Source: Candidatus Omnitrophota bacterium (GTDB lineage: Bacteria > Omnitrophota > Gorgyraeia > Gygaellales > Profunditerraquicolaceae). Taken from it: a DNA stretch of 61,472 bases. The stretch lies in contig JAOAET010000046.1 of NCBI GenBank assembly GCA_026416665.1, positions 1-61,472 on the forward strand, in the 5' to 3' direction. How positions within the stretch are numbered: position 1 is the stretch's first letter; every line of letters begins with the position of its first letter. A program made the translations under genes and the position numbers. The notes beneath the pieces are model-generated. The model was given only the letters and a program-made list of their open reading frames with translations, searched no databases and was not told where the DNA came from. Below are positions 51,336-60,435 of the stretch, piece after piece.

Positions 51336-52716
51336 ATCTTTACATGTATTTGCATTATTTCTACCTTTAATTCGCCAGCATATTAAAGAAAGAAATTTTT
51401 TAGAACTTCGTTCAACACTTAAAAATCTTCATTCTATTGATATAGCAGAGGGGTGGAGTCGTTTAGAGCCAAGTGAAAAAATTATTGTATTTCGCCTTCT
51501 AGGGTCAAAAAAAGCTGTAGAAGTCTTTGAAAACCTTAAACTCAATGAACAGAGATTTATCTTAGATAATCTTAATAATGAAGAGGTTTCCCAGATAATT
51601 AACGAGATGGCCCCGGATGAACGGGCTGATTTATTTAAAGAGTTACCTGAGAAAGTTTCACGCAAACTATTTACTATAGTAAAAAAGGAAGATATTCGAA
51701 ATATTCGAACCTTAATGGAGTTTCCTGAAGGAACAGCAGGCAGTTTAATGACTACGGATTTTGTGGAATTAAAGAAAGAGATGAATGCCCGTCAGGCTCT
51801 CCTTAAGATTCAAGAAAGTCTGCGCGCTGAATTTTCCGAAAATGTATACTCTCTCTACGTTACAGATGATGCCCATCGGCTTATTGGTATGCTTTCGTTA
51901 CAGCAGCTTTTAAAGGCACCGCCTGATATGTGTATTCGCGACCTGATGCATAAAGCAGATTTTATTAAAATAGAGGCGCATACGCCAAGTACAGAGGTAG
52001 CACAATGGTTTAAACGTTATGACTTGCTGGATGCACCGGTAGTGGATAAAGATAATGTTCTGTTGGGTGTAATTACTGTTGACGATATTGTTGAGAATAT
52101 TGAGAAGGAGGCAACTAAAAACTTATACGAAATCGGTAAGATGTCTGCTGAAGGTGGAGAACTTATTTCTTATACTGGTGCAACAGTTTGGGATCTGGTG
52201 CGGAGAAGAGCAGGTTGGTTAGTGTTGCTTTTAATTTTTGATTTTCTTACAGGGACAGTGTTAAAAAACTTTGAACATACCTTAAGTACAGTGGTTGCTT
52301 TAACCTTTTTTATCCCTATGCTTTTAGATACAGGTGGTAATGCAGGTGCACAAACTGCGATAACAGTAATTCGTGGCTTAGCCACAGGTGATGTAAGTTT
52401 TTCTAATGTTTGGCGGGTAGTGCGTCTGGAGTTAAGTAGTGCGATTTTGATGGGATTGATTGTAGGGACAGTAGCTTGGGCAAGGGCATTTTTATTACAG
52501 AAGGATTTTATATTAGCAATTGTAGTCGGAACAACTATGTTTCTTATTGCACTTTTGGCTATTTGTACTGGTGTAAGTCTTCCACTTCTTTCAAAACGTG
52601 TAGGTATTGACCCAGCGGCTTTGGCTGGACCAATTACCACCAGTATAGTAGACGTGTTAGGTTTAATCATTTATTTTAAAGTGGCTCAAGCTTTCATTCC
52701 CGCTTTGCGTTTTTAG
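51316..52716 (+). CDS. mgtE: Magnesium transporter MgtE
   Basis: The N domain (about 10-125, including MAPDERADLFKELP) is followed by paired CBS domains (about 135-265) and five membrane helices. The pore signatures FIPMLLDTGGNAGAQT and DPAALAGPITTSIVDVLGL are intact. MgtE is a Mg2+-gated Mg2+ channel in the inner membrane. Length of 466 is typical. Confidence 0.96.
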   Translation: MKSRCPKSLHVFALFLPLIRQHIKERNFLELRSTLKNLHSIDIAEGWSRLEPSEKIIVFRLLGSKKAVEVFENLKLNEQRFILDNLNNEEVSQIINEMAPDERADLFKELPEKVSRKLFTIVKKEDIRNIRTLMEFPEGTAGSLMTTDFVELKKEMNARQALLKIQESLRAEFSENVYSLYVTDDAHRLIGMLSLQQLLKAPPDMCIRDLMHKADFIKIEAHTPSTEVAQWFKRYDLLDAPVVDKDNVLLGVITVDDIVENIEKEATKNLYEIGKMSAEGGELISYTGATVWDLVRRRAGWLVLLLIFDFLTGTVLKNFEHTLSTVVALTFFIPMLLDTGGNAGAQTAITVIRGLATGDVSFSNVWRVVRLELSSAILMGLIVGTVAWARAFLLQKDFILAIVVGTTMFLIALLAICTGVSLPLLSKRVGIDPAALAGPITTSIVDVLGLIIYFKVAQAFIPALRF

Positions 52717-52731
52717 TTTTAAGGAATTAAT

Positions 52732-53568
52732 ATGGCCAAGATAAAGGTTGCTGATATTAAAGGCTACAAGGGAAAAAGAAAATTAACCATGCTTACTGCT
52801 TATGATTATCCTCTTGCAAAGTTAGTGGACAAGGCAGGTATTGATATGGTTTTAGTGGGAGATTCCCTTGCTAACGTAGTTTTAGGGCTTAATTCTACTA
52901 CTGAAGTAGGAATGGTTCAGATGCTACATCATGCAAAAGCAGTTACTAGGGCTATTGAGCAGGCCTTAGTTATTGCAGATATGCCTTTTGAATCTTACCA
53001 AAAGCATCCGCAAGATGCTGTTGATAATGCAAAACGTTTTATTGACGAAGCAGGTTGCGACGCAGTTAAATTGGAATGGTTTGAACAGTGTCTGCAGGTA
53101 ACTGAAAAAATCGTGGAAGCGGGTATTGCGGTAATGGGGCATATTGGTCTTACTCCACAGACCGTAGATAAACTCGGTGGTTTCAAAGTGCAGGGTAAAG
53201 ATGCTGAAAGTGCAAAAAAACTTATCCAGCAGGCATTGGCCTTGGAAAAGGTAGGATGTTTTTCTTTAGTTTTAGAGTGTGTGCCAGATAAGATTGCCCA
53301 GATAATCACTGAGAGGTTATCAATACCTACTATTGGTATTGGTGCAGGTCCTTATACCGACGGTCAGGTTTTAGTTATACATGATTGCTTAGGTCTCTTT
53401 GACCGCTATCGACCAAAGTTTGTTAAACAGTATGTTAACCTTTCTGCAATTATTTTAGATGCCTTAAAACAATATAAGCAAGATGTAGAAAAAAGTTTAT
53501 TTCCTGATAAAGAACACAGTTTTACTATTAAGGAAGAAGAAATCAAAAAATTACTAGATTCATTATAA
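52732..53568 (+). CDS. panB: 3-methyl-2-oxobutanoate hydroxymethyltransferase
   Basis: PanB makes ketopantoate from ketoisovalerate. Motifs: LTAYDYPLAKLVDKAGIDMVLVGDSLANV, PFESYQ, DAVKLEW, GHIGLTPQTV, LVLECVP and IPTIGIGAGPYTDGQVLVIHDCLGL. The metal-binding Asp residues are present. It follows mgtE by 15 bases and pairs functionally with panE. Confidence 0.96.
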   Translation: MAKIKVADIKGYKGKRKLTMLTAYDYPLAKLVDKAGIDMVLVGDSLANVVLGLNSTTEVGMVQMLHHAKAVTRAIEQALVIADMPFESYQKHPQDAVDNAKRFIDEAGCDAVKLEWFEQCLQVTEKIVEAGIAVMGHIGLTPQTVDKLGGFKVQGKDAESAKKLIQQALALEKVGCFSLVLECVPDKIAQIITERLSIPTIGIGAGPYTDGQVLVIHDCLGLFDRYRPKFVKQYVNLSAIILDALKQYKQDVEKSLFPDKEHSFTIKEEEIKKLLDSL

Positions 53569-53655
53569 ATTTATTAATTTAAAAATGACGTCTTATATTT
53601 TAGCTACTTAAGTTACGTGAGCAAAACAAATTATTTATGCTACTGGTAATTTTGA

Positions 53656-53683
53656 TTGCAGGTAAAAATAAATATGGTAAAAT
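53656..53683 (+). promoter_or_regulatory. Possible promoter of the glycyl-tRNA synthetase gene
   Basis: TTGCAG at 53656-53661 and TAAAAT at 53678-53683 are separated by 16 bases in the 174-base gap between panB and glyRS. The rest of the gap is AT-rich; no T-box-like element or gene is visible. CCGGAGG lies before the ATG at 53743. Confidence 0.45.
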
Positions 53684-53742
53684 AATAATCTCGTCTTCTT
53701 ACCTAAAAGCTTTCCGTATTATCCCGGAGGAAAAAAGGAATT

Positions 53743-55056
53743 ATGGCCGAAATAATGGATAAGATAGTAGCGCTTTGTAAACGCAGGGGATTTATCTTTC
53801 CTGGGAGTGACATTTACGGAGGGCTGGCAAACTCTTGGGACTACGGTCCCTATGGTGTAGAACTAAAAAATAATATTAAACGCGCTTGGTGGAAGGCAAA
53901 TGTATACGGACGTGATGATATGTTTGGCATGGATGCAGCAATCTTAATGCATCCAAAGACCTGGGAGGCCTCAGGCCATGTGCAAAATTTCTTTGATTTA
54001 AAATCTGACTGTAAATCTTGTAAGAAACGTTTCAAAGTAGCAGACCTTAAGGACCACAAACATTGTCCTGAGTGCGCTGGAGAACTTACAGAACCTAAAC
54101 AGTTTAATTTAATGTTACGCACTTATTATGGAGTAATTGATGATCCAGCCAGTGTAGTTTATCTTCGTCCTGAGACAGCCCAAGGTATGTTTGTTAATTT
54201 TTTAAATATTTTGAATTCCTGTCATCCTAAACTACCATTTGGTTTGGCGCAGATTGGTAAGGCGTTTCGGAATGAGATTACTCCGGGAAATTTTACCTTT
54301 CGCACCCGTGAGTTTGAACAGATGGAGATAGAGTATTTTTGTCGTCCCGAAGAAGCAGATAAAGTATATGAAGAATGGGTAGACCAAAGGAAAAAGTGGT
54401 ACTTGGAAATAGGAATACGTCCAGAGAATCTACGTATCAGACAGCATCAAAAGGATGAGCTTGCCCATTATGCTAAGGCTTGTACTGATGTAGAGTATCG
54501 TTTCCCATGGGGGTGGTCAGAGTTAGAAGGAATTGCCAACCGGACGGATTTTGACTTAAGGCAACATGCGCAATACAGTGGCAAGGACCTGCGTTATTTT
54601 GATGATGCAACAAAAGAGAGATTTTATCCTTACATCATCGAACCATCTGGTGGTGTAGACCGTTGTGCTTTGGCAGTATTAGTAGACGCCTATTATGAGC
54701 AAGAGGTAAAAGGTAACATCCGCGTAGTCTTAAGACTTCACCGTGATTTAGCACCAATAAAAGTTGCGGTTTTTCCGCTTCTAAAAAATAGGGCGGAGAT
54801 TGTAGAGACAGCAAAAAAAATAAGTGCTGATTTGAAGAAATTTTTTGTGACAATCTATGATGATACTGCAGCAATTGGGAAACTCTATCGCAGGCAAGAT
54901 GAAATTGGAACGCTTTTCTGTATTACGGTTGATGTGCAATCTATGGAAGACCAGAAAGTAACAATAAGAGACCGTGATACAATGCAGCAGGAACGTATTT
55001 CAAATGATAAAATAGTGCAGTATTTATTCGATAAACTTGGGAAGGGGTGTTGTTAG
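53743..55056 (+). CDS. glyQS: Glycyl-tRNA synthetase, homodimeric type
   Basis: The alpha2-type (Gram-positive/eukaryote-like) enzyme: RGFIFPGSDIYGGLANSWDYGPYG, LMHPKTWEASGHV, a four-cysteine zinc knuckle (CKSC and CPEC at about 88-111), YLRPETAQGMFVNF, GKAFRNEITPGNFTFRTREFEQMEIEYF and a C-terminal anticodon-binding domain (IKVAVFPLL). The other bacterial type, heterotetrameric GlyQ+GlyS, is not represented. Confidence 0.95.
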   Translation: MAEIMDKIVALCKRRGFIFPGSDIYGGLANSWDYGPYGVELKNNIKRAWWKANVYGRDDMFGMDAAILMHPKTWEASGHVQNFFDLKSDCKSCKKRFKVADLKDHKHCPECAGELTEPKQFNLMLRTYYGVIDDPASVVYLRPETAQGMFVNFLNILNSCHPKLPFGLAQIGKAFRNEITPGNFTFRTREFEQMEIEYFCRPEEADKVYEEWVDQRKKWYLEIGIRPENLRIRQHQKDELAHYAKACTDVEYRFPWGWSELEGIANRTDFDLRQHAQYSGKDLRYFDDATKERFYPYIIEPSGGVDRCALAVLVDAYYEQEVKGNIRVVLRLHRDLAPIKVAVFPLLKNRAEIVETAKKISADLKKFFVTIYDDTAAIGKLYRRQDEIGTLFCITVDVQSMEDQKVTIRDRDTMQQERISNDKIVQYLFDKLGKGCC

Positions 55057-55095
55057 ATTCAGTATTCTAAATTTTAACAAAAGAAAGGAGAAGCA

Positions 55096-57834
55096 ATGGC
55101 AGCAAAGACAAAGAAATATGTCTACTTTTTTGGTGGGGGAAAAGCAGAAGGCAACGAATCAATGAAAAATCTTTTAGGTGGAAAGGGTGCAAATTTAGCA
55201 GAGATGGCTGGGCATAAAAATTTACGTTTACCTGTTCCCCCAGGATTTACTATCACTACCGAAGTTTGTACCTATTATTATAAACATAATCGCACCTATC
55301 CTAAAGGATTAGAGGAACAAGTTAATCGTGCCCTTCAGAGGGTAGAAAAACTTATGGGCAGGAAGTTTGGTGACCCAGAAAATCCTTTACTTGTATCTGT
55401 CCGTTCAGGAGCGCGTAAATCTATGCCGGGTATGATGGAGACAGTTTTAAATATCGGTCTTACTGAGAAAACAATTCCTGGGCTTATTAAACAGTCAGGC
55501 GGTAACGAGCGCTTTGTTTACGATGCGTATCGTCGTCTCATCATGATGTACTCAGATGTAGTAATGGAAAAGGCAGCAGGTATTGAGCCTGCAGAAGATA
55601 TGGGTATCCGTAGACAACTTGAGCGAATTATGGATGATTTAAAAAAGGCAAAAGGATACAAGAATGATACTGACCTTACTGTTGAAGATTTAAAGAGCCT
55701 TTGTTCTAAGTTCAAGGTGAAGATAAAAGAGGTTTTGGGTAAAGAATTTCCTGATGACCATTGGAAACAACTTTGGGGTGGGATTGGAGCTGTGTTTGCT
55801 TCTTGGAATGGTAAACGTGCAGTTGCTTATCGTCGTATTGAAAATATTCCTGACGACTGGGGAACCGCAGTGAACGTTCAGACGATGGTTTTTGGGAATA
55901 TGGGAGATGACTCCGCAACGGGGGTGGCTTTCTCCCGTAACCCGGGTAATGGCGAGAATCAGTTTTATGGTGAGTACCTTATTAATGCCCAAGGTGAAGA
56001 TGTAGTCGCAGGGATACGAACACCTGCGCCTATTAACAAATATTCTCAGTCTGAACATAACAAAGATTTGATTACTTTAGAAGAGGCAATGCCTAAACTA
56101 TATAAAGAATTAGTAGACTACCGTAATCGGCTAGAAAAACATTATCGCGATATGCAGGACATTGAATTCACCATTGAAAAAGGACGGCTTTTTATGTTGC
56201 AATGCCGCGTGGGAAAGCGAAACGGTCCTGCTGCTGTGCGTATGGCAGTTGATATGGTAAAAGAAAAACTTATTACTAAACAAGAAGCAGTAATGCGTGT
56301 CAGTCCTTTACAGTTAGATGAACTGTTGCATCCTATAATAGATCCGAAGGCAGAAAAGACAGCCAAGGCTTTAGCCAAAGGTCTACCTGCCGGGCCTGGT
56401 GGAGCAACTGGTCAGATTGTATTTACTGCTGCTGATGCAGTCGAATGGAAGAAAAAGGGTAAGCAGGTAATTTTAGTTCGTGAGGAGACTAATCCTGAAG
56501 ACGTAGAAGGTATGCGTGCCGCCGAGGCGATTCTGACCGCTCGTGGAGGAATGACTTCGCATGCAGCGTTGGTTGCTCGTGGATGGGGAAAGTGTTGTAT
56601 AGTTGGTTGTGGTGCTTTACATATTGACCTTGAGAAAAAAGAAATTCGTGTTCAGGATACTGTTCTTAAAGAAGGCGACTGGATTACCTTAAATGGCACC
56701 AAAGGTGTGGTCTATGAAGGAAAATTACCAATGATGGATGCAGGTGAAGAAAATAAAATATTAATGGACTTCTTAAAACTCTGCGATAATTTCCGCAAAT
56801 TAGGTATTCGCACTAATGCTGATACACCAGAAGATGCCCAGCGGGCAAGAAGTTTTGGTGCAGAAGGTATTGGTCTTTTCAGAACAGAGCATATGTTTTA
56901 TGGTAAAGGTTCTGAAGAACCACTTTTTATTTTGCGTAAGATGATAATTTCTAAGACCGAAGAGGAACGAAGGAAAGCCTTAAATGAACTCTTCCCTTAT
57001 GTGAAGAAAGATATTAAAGGGACATTAGCGGCAATGGATGGATTTCCTGTAGTTATTCGTCTGCTTGACCCGCCACTTCATGAGTTTGTCCCACGAGAGG
57101 AAGCAAAACAAAAGCAGCTTGCTGATGAATTAGGTATTGACTTAGCAGAGTTTAAAAAACGTGCAGACGCCTTGCATGAGGCAAATCCAATGATGGGGCA
57201 TAGAGGTGTGCGATTAGGGATTACCTATCCTGAGGTAAGTGAGATGCAGATTCGTGCTATTTTTGAGGCAGCTGCTGAACTTATTAAGGAAGGTAAAAAG
57301 CCTTATCCAGAAATAATGATTCCAGTTGTCTGTGATGTTAAAGAACTGGAGCATCAACAGGCGATCACCAAGAAGGTTTACGAAGAGGTTTTAAAGAAGT
57401 ATAATATAAAGAAAATAAAATATAAGTTCGGGACAATGATTGAAATTCCGCGTGCTGCTTTTGTAGCAGATGAATTAGCAACTGTTGCGGAATTTTTCTC
57501 TTACGGAACTAATGATATGACCCAGATGGGCTTTGGATTCTCGCGAGATGACATTGGGTCATTTTTACCAGATTACCTTAAGAAAGCAATTTTGCCAGAA
57601 GATCCTTTTCAGTCTATTGATCAAAAGGGTATAGGAGAAATTATTGCTTTGGGAATACAAAAAGGTCGTAAAACACGTAAAGATCTAGAAGTCGGTATTT
57701 GTGGAGAGCACGGCGGAGAGCCAAAGTCAGTGGCATTTTGTCATAAGGTGGGTATGGACTATGTTTCTTGTTCACCTTTCCGTGTTCCGATTGCCCGCTT
57801 GGCCGCAGCACAAGCTGCCTTGGCGAATAAATAA
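55096..57834 (+). CDS. ppdK: Pyruvate, phosphate dikinase
   Basis: Full-length enzyme (912 residues). N-terminal ATP-binding domain begins FFGGGKAEGNESMKNLLGGKGANLAEMA; the swivelling phospho-His domain has GGMTSHAALVARGWGK; the C-terminal PEP/pyruvate barrel has GIGLFRTEHMF, GHRGVRLGITYPE, GTNDMTQM and CGEHGGEPKS. PPDK interconverts pyruvate, ATP and phosphate with PEP, AMP and PPi. With the PPi-type phosphofructokinase it supports PPi-linked glycolysis. AAGAAAGGAGAAG precedes the ATG. Confidence 0.97.
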   Translation: MAAKTKKYVYFFGGGKAEGNESMKNLLGGKGANLAEMAGHKNLRLPVPPGFTITTEVCTYYYKHNRTYPKGLEEQVNRALQRVEKLMGRKFGDPENPLLVSVRSGARKSMPGMMETVLNIGLTEKTIPGLIKQSGGNERFVYDAYRRLIMMYSDVVMEKAAGIEPAEDMGIRRQLERIMDDLKKAKGYKNDTDLTVEDLKSLCSKFKVKIKEVLGKEFPDDHWKQLWGGIGAVFASWNGKRAVAYRRIENIPDDWGTAVNVQTMVFGNMGDDSATGVAFSRNPGNGENQFYGEYLINAQGEDVVAGIRTPAPINKYSQSEHNKDLITLEEAMPKLYKELVDYRNRLEKHYRDMQDIEFTIEKGRLFMLQCRVGKRNGPAAVRMAVDMVKEKLITKQEAVMRVSPLQLDELLHPIIDPKAEKTAKALAKGLPAGPGGATGQIVFTAADAVEWKKKGKQVILVREETNPEDVEGMRAAEAILTARGGMTSHAALVARGWGKCCIVGCGALHIDLEKKEIRVQDTVLKEGDWITLNGTKGVVYEGKLPMMDAGEENKILMDFLKLCDNFRKLGIRTNADTPEDAQRARSFGAEGIGLFRTEHMFYGKGSEEPLFILRKMIISKTEEERRKALNELFPYVKKDIKGTLAAMDGFPVVIRLLDPPLHEFVPREEAKQKQLADELGIDLAEFKKRADALHEANPMMGHRGVRLGITYPEVSEMQIRAIFEAAAELIKEGKKPYPEIMIPVVCDVKELEHQQAITKKVYEEVLKKYNIKKIKYKFGTMIEIPRAAFVADELATVAEFFSYGTNDMTQMGFGFSRDDIGSFLPDYLKKAILPEDPFQSIDQKGIGEIIALGIQKGRKTRKDLEVGICGEHGGEPKSVAFCHKVGMDYVSCSPFRVPIARLAAAQAALANK

Positions 57835-57847
57835 TAAGGTTAATATT

Positions 57848-57902
57848 ACTGTGCCGGCTTAAACAGTGCAATTTTAGATTTGTACTTTTAAGTCGGCGCA
57901 GT
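57848..57902 (+). repeat. Long imperfect hairpin between ppdK and the sigma factor gene
   Basis: Positions 57848-57863 pair with 57887-57902 (16 bp including two G-U pairs). After one bulged C at 57864, 57865-57870 pair with 57881-57886 (6 bp, one G-U), leaving a 10-base loop. It begins 13 bases after the ppdK stop and ends 17 bases before the ATG at 57919. No T-run follows, so it is not a standard terminator; a processing or stability signal is more likely. Confidence 0.7.
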
Positions 57903-57918
57903 CTAATTCAGATACCAT

Positions 57919-58734
57919 ATGGAAGCGCTTAAGACCTACCTTAAGGAAGTTCGTACCATTCCCTTGTTGACTGCTGAAGAAGAATTGCAGTTAGCTCGCC
58001 GAGTAAAGAAGGGTGATGAACAAGCACGTAAGGCAATGATTCGGGCTAACCTGCGCTTAGTTATTAATATTGCTAAGAAATATACGCATCTAGGAATACC
58101 TCTTCTTGATCTTATTGAAGAAGGAAATTTAGGTTTGATGAAAGCAGTAGATAAATATAATCCGCGAAAAGGATTTAGGTTCTCTACTTATGCTGCATGG
58201 TGGATTAGGCAAGGGATTATTAGAGCTATTGCTCAACAGGGAAAAGTAGTGCGACTGCCAGTATATGTGAACGAATTACTGACCAAGTGGAAAAAAACCA
58301 AGGAATTACTTACTCAGAAACTACATCGCACGCCTACAGATGAGGAGATTGCCAAGAAGATGCGTCTGCCTAAAGAGAAGATAGAAGAGATTAATATGTG
58401 GCTTGCCACCAAGACCTCTTCACTTGAGGCACCTATTGGTGAAGAGGAAGAAAGTCAGGTATTAGATTTAGTTGAAGATGAAAGTGCTGTCTCCCCTGAT
58501 GCGGGTATTGAGGCAGCTATGGATAAGGAGCGCGTAGACAATTTGTTAGAAAAAATGTCTGAGCGCGAACGACAGGTTTTGGATATGCGTTTTGGTCTGG
58601 TTACCGGAAAAACTTATACCCTTGCTGAGGTAGCCAAGAAAATAGGTGTATCGCGCGAACGGGTCAGACAAATAGAAGAAGAGGCGCTTAATAAGTTACG
58701 TCATTTTGTTAAAGAGCAGGAGAAAGTAGAGTAA
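57919..58734 (+). CDS. RpoD/SigA-type sigma factor, short
   Basis: A 271-residue sigma70 protein with regions 1.2, 2, 3 and 4: [71 protein letters not shown] (2.2-2.4), [11 protein letters not shown] (3) and [20 protein letters not shown] (4.2). Region 1.1 and the non-conserved region are missing, so it is much shorter than E. coli RpoD. The primary-type 2.3-2.4 sequence suggests housekeeping or a group 2 role. A strong hairpin lies in its 5' leader. No obvious Shine-Dalgarno is visible. Confidence 0.92.
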   Translation: MEALKTYLKEVRTIPLLTAEEELQLARRVKKGDEQARKAMIRANLRLVINIAKKYTHLGIPLLDLIEEGNLGLMKAVDKYNPRKGFRFSTYAAWWIRQGIIRAIAQQGKVVRLPVYVNELLTKWKKTKELLTQKLHRTPTDEEIAKKMRLPKEKIEEINMWLATKTSSLEAPIGEEEESQVLDLVEDESAVSPDAGIEAAMDKERVDNLLEKMSERERQVLDMRFGLVTGKTYTLAEVAKKIGVSRERVRQIEEEALNKLRHFVKEQEKVE

Positions 58735-58760
58735 AAACAGTAGTAAAAACAGGAGAAGGT

Positions 58761-59303
58761 ATGATAAGGAAAAATCCTTTGACTGTCCTTGAACAGTCAA
58801 TTCGCAGTATCCCAGATTTTCCCAAACCAGGAATTTTGTTTCGTGATATAACAACTCTTTTAAAAGACAAACACGCTTTTAAGACCGCAGTTGACCTTTT
58901 AGCAAAGAATTTTAAAGATAAAAAAATTGACAAGGTTTTAGCAGTGGAGGCGCGTGGTTTTACCTTTGGTGCAGCGCTTGCTTATAAACTAAAAGCAGGT
59001 ATTGTGTTAGTTCGTAAAAAAGGAAAACTTCCTGCCAAAACAATTTCTGTTACTTATGAACTTGAATATGGCACAGATACTTTAGAACTACACGATGACG
59101 CCTTAAGCCCTGGTGAGTGTGTGTTAATTGTTGATGATTTACTGGCTACCGGTGGTACAGTAAGTGCAGTGATAAAATTAGCCGAACAGAAAAAGGCAAA
59201 AATTGTTGGAATTGCTTTTGTGATTGAACTCTTTGACCTGCACGGAAGAAAAAAACTTAAAAAATATCCTGTCTATTCACTGGTGAAATTTCCTGGACAC
59301 TAA
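58761..59303 (+). CDS. apt: Adenine phosphoribosyltransferase
   Basis: The PRTase fold is clear: [56 protein letters not shown] and the PRPP-binding loop [16 protein letters not shown]. It salvages adenine to AMP. Length of 180 is typical. AAAACAGGAGAAGG precedes the ATG. Confidence 0.95.
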   Translation: MIRKNPLTVLEQSIRSIPDFPKPGILFRDITTLLKDKHAFKTAVDLLAKNFKDKKIDKVLAVEARGFTFGAALAYKLKAGIVLVRKKGKLPAKTISVTYELEYGTDTLELHDDALSPGECVLIVDDLLATGGTVSAVIKLAEQKKAKIVGIAFVIELFDLHGRKKLKKYPVYSLVKFPGH

Positions 59304-59323
59304 ATTAAGATAGCTACTAAAAA

Positions 59324-59397
59324 GCCCCTGTAGCTCATATGGATAGAGCAGCAGTTTCCTAAACTGTTGGCGGCAGGTTCGATTCCTGCCAGGGGCA
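59324..59397 (+). tRNA. tRNA-Arg, anticodon CCT
   Basis: A 74-base cloverleaf: acceptor GCCCCTG/CAGGGGC, D-arm GCTC/GAGC, anticodon stem GCAGT/ACTGT with one wobble and loop TTCCTAA giving anticodon CCT, and T-arm GGCAG/CTGCC with TTCGATT loop. Discriminator is A; CCA is not encoded. It reads AGG. Confidence 0.94.
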
Positions 59398-59477
59398 TTA
59401 GAAAGGAAGTTTTATTTTTGGATGTTTTAATTTAAAAAGATTTCTTAAAAGATTTTGATTACTATTTAATTCTTAAA

Positions 59478-60122
59478 ATGATTAATCTACATTGTCATTC
59501 TCTATTAAGTGATGGTTGTTTTCTTCCTTCTGAATTAGCCATACGTTACCGTGCTGTTGGCTATAAAGTTATTGCAATTACTGACCATGCGGATTACTCC
59601 AATATTGAAAAGGTAATTTCTGGAATTCGTAATTTTACCCAACATTGGCCTAAGTCAACAGGTATTCAAGTTTTGTCGGGTGTAGAATTAACTCATTTGC
59701 CGCCAGAGCAATTTGCACCGCTTGTGCGTTACTGTCGTAAAAATAAAATTCAAGTAGTAATTGGTCATGGCCAGACACCAGTTGAGCCAGTAATAGAGAA
59801 TACAAACAGGGCATGTCTAGAGGCAGAAGTAGATATTCTGGCTCATCCGGGATATCTTTCTGATAAGGATGCAAAATTAGCCAGTAAAAAGAAAATTTTT
59901 TTGGAGATAACTTCACGCAGTGGACACAGCCGCGCTAATTCCTATGTAGTCAAAAAAGCACTTATTTATGGTTGCCGTTTAGTTTTAAGCCACGATAGCC
60001 ACCAAGGTTGTGACATAATCTCTTGGCAGAAAACAGTTTCTTTTGCTCAAAAGGCAGGCCTTACTTATAAACATATCTTAGATATTTTAAAACAGATGCA
60101 AGATTTTGTAAAAAATGTGTAA
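59478..60122 (+). CDS. PHP domain phosphoesterase, histidinol-phosphatase-like
   Basis: The stand-alone PHP domain (214 residues) has NLHCHSLLSDG, AITDHADYSN, VLSGVELTHL, HGQTPVEP, ILAHPGYLS and a final HDSH metal motif. The pattern is like YcdX/HisK-type PHP enzymes. Substrate is unknown; histidinol phosphatase is one option but no his genes are nearby. Confidence 0.85.
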   Translation: MINLHCHSLLSDGCFLPSELAIRYRAVGYKVIAITDHADYSNIEKVISGIRNFTQHWPKSTGIQVLSGVELTHLPPEQFAPLVRYCRKNKIQVVIGHGQTPVEPVIENTNRACLEAEVDILAHPGYLSDKDAKLASKKKIFLEITSRSGHSRANSYVVKKALIYGCRLVLSHDSHQGCDIISWQKTVSFAQKAGLTYKHILDILKQMQDFVKNV

Positions 60123-60229
60123 AATATTTGTAGGTTTATTTTTTAAAACTTAAAATGAAAGGGCTTTCAAAATAATTTTTATGTAACTTAATAGGTTGCA
60201 GATAGTTACGCCAATATATAAAAAAATTC

Positions 60230-60258
60230 TTGACATAAAATTAAACTTATGCTTAAAT
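60230..60258 (+). promoter_or_regulatory. Sigma70-type promoter of the porin gene
   Basis: A perfect TTGACA at 60230-60235 is followed after 17 bases by TTAAAT (60253-60258). The transcript would carry a leader of about 170 bases containing the paired elements and small ORF described next. Confidence 0.65.
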
Positions 60259-60273
60259 AAACAAAGGTTATAC

Positions 60274-60351
60274 CACTGGATATGACTTTAATCCAGGGCG
60301 AGAAAGGAGGTTGATGCAAAACTTTAGCCTGAAGTCATGCCAAATCCAGTG
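60274..60351 (+). promoter_or_regulatory. Leader stem with two mutually exclusive pairings
   Basis: The arm 60274-60288 (CACTGGATATGACTT) pairs with 60332-60338 and 60344-60351, giving 7 + 8 bp with a 5-base bulge (GCCAA) on the 3' side. The same CTGGAT (60276-60281) can also pair locally with ATCCAG at 60291-60296 around a 9-base loop. The two folds compete, a hallmark of switching leaders. The function is inferred. Confidence 0.55.
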
Positions 60352-60352
60352 A
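60314..60352 (+). CDS. Putative 12-residue leader peptide in the porin 5' leader
   Basis: AAAGGAGG at 60303-60310 is placed ideally before ATG 60314, which opens a 12-codon frame (MQNFSLKSCQIQ) ending at TGA 60350-60352, within and just past the 3' arm of the leader stem. A translating ribosome would open the distal pairing. No pathway-specific codon run is visible. It could be chance, but the ribosome-binding site is among the strongest here. Confidence 0.45.
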   Translation: MQNFSLKSCQIQ

Positions 60353-60435
60353 TATACATATATAGGTAATAATCTAGGAAAAAAATTTTAACCCTAGTTC
60401 AATATATCAAGGTTTTGTAAAAGGAGGCTTAAACT

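Larger units (their letters stand above)
60123..60435 (+). promoter_or_regulatory. 313-base non-coding leader region of the porin gene
   Basis: This gap holds a promoter (60230-60258), a folded leader with an embedded 12-codon ORF (60274-60352), a weak CTAGG/CCTAG hairpin at about 60374-60397, and an AAAAGGAGG ribosome-binding site at about 60418-60426. The first 100 bases are AT-rich without recognisable features except a weak TGAAAG-CTTTCA hairpin. Confidence 0.65.

Noticed and set aside
53569-53742. Possible T-box or other tRNA-sensing leader before the glycyl-tRNA synthetase gene
   Set aside because: No T-box sequence, specifier hairpin or terminator-antiterminator pair is visible in this 174-base AT-rich gap.
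60296-60341. Partial likeness of the porin leader (AGCC...TGCC) to a B12 box or to the GCAAA core of c-di-GMP riboswitches
   Set aside because: Only short matches occur and the other conserved helices of these riboswitches are missing, so I keep it as an unclassified leader.
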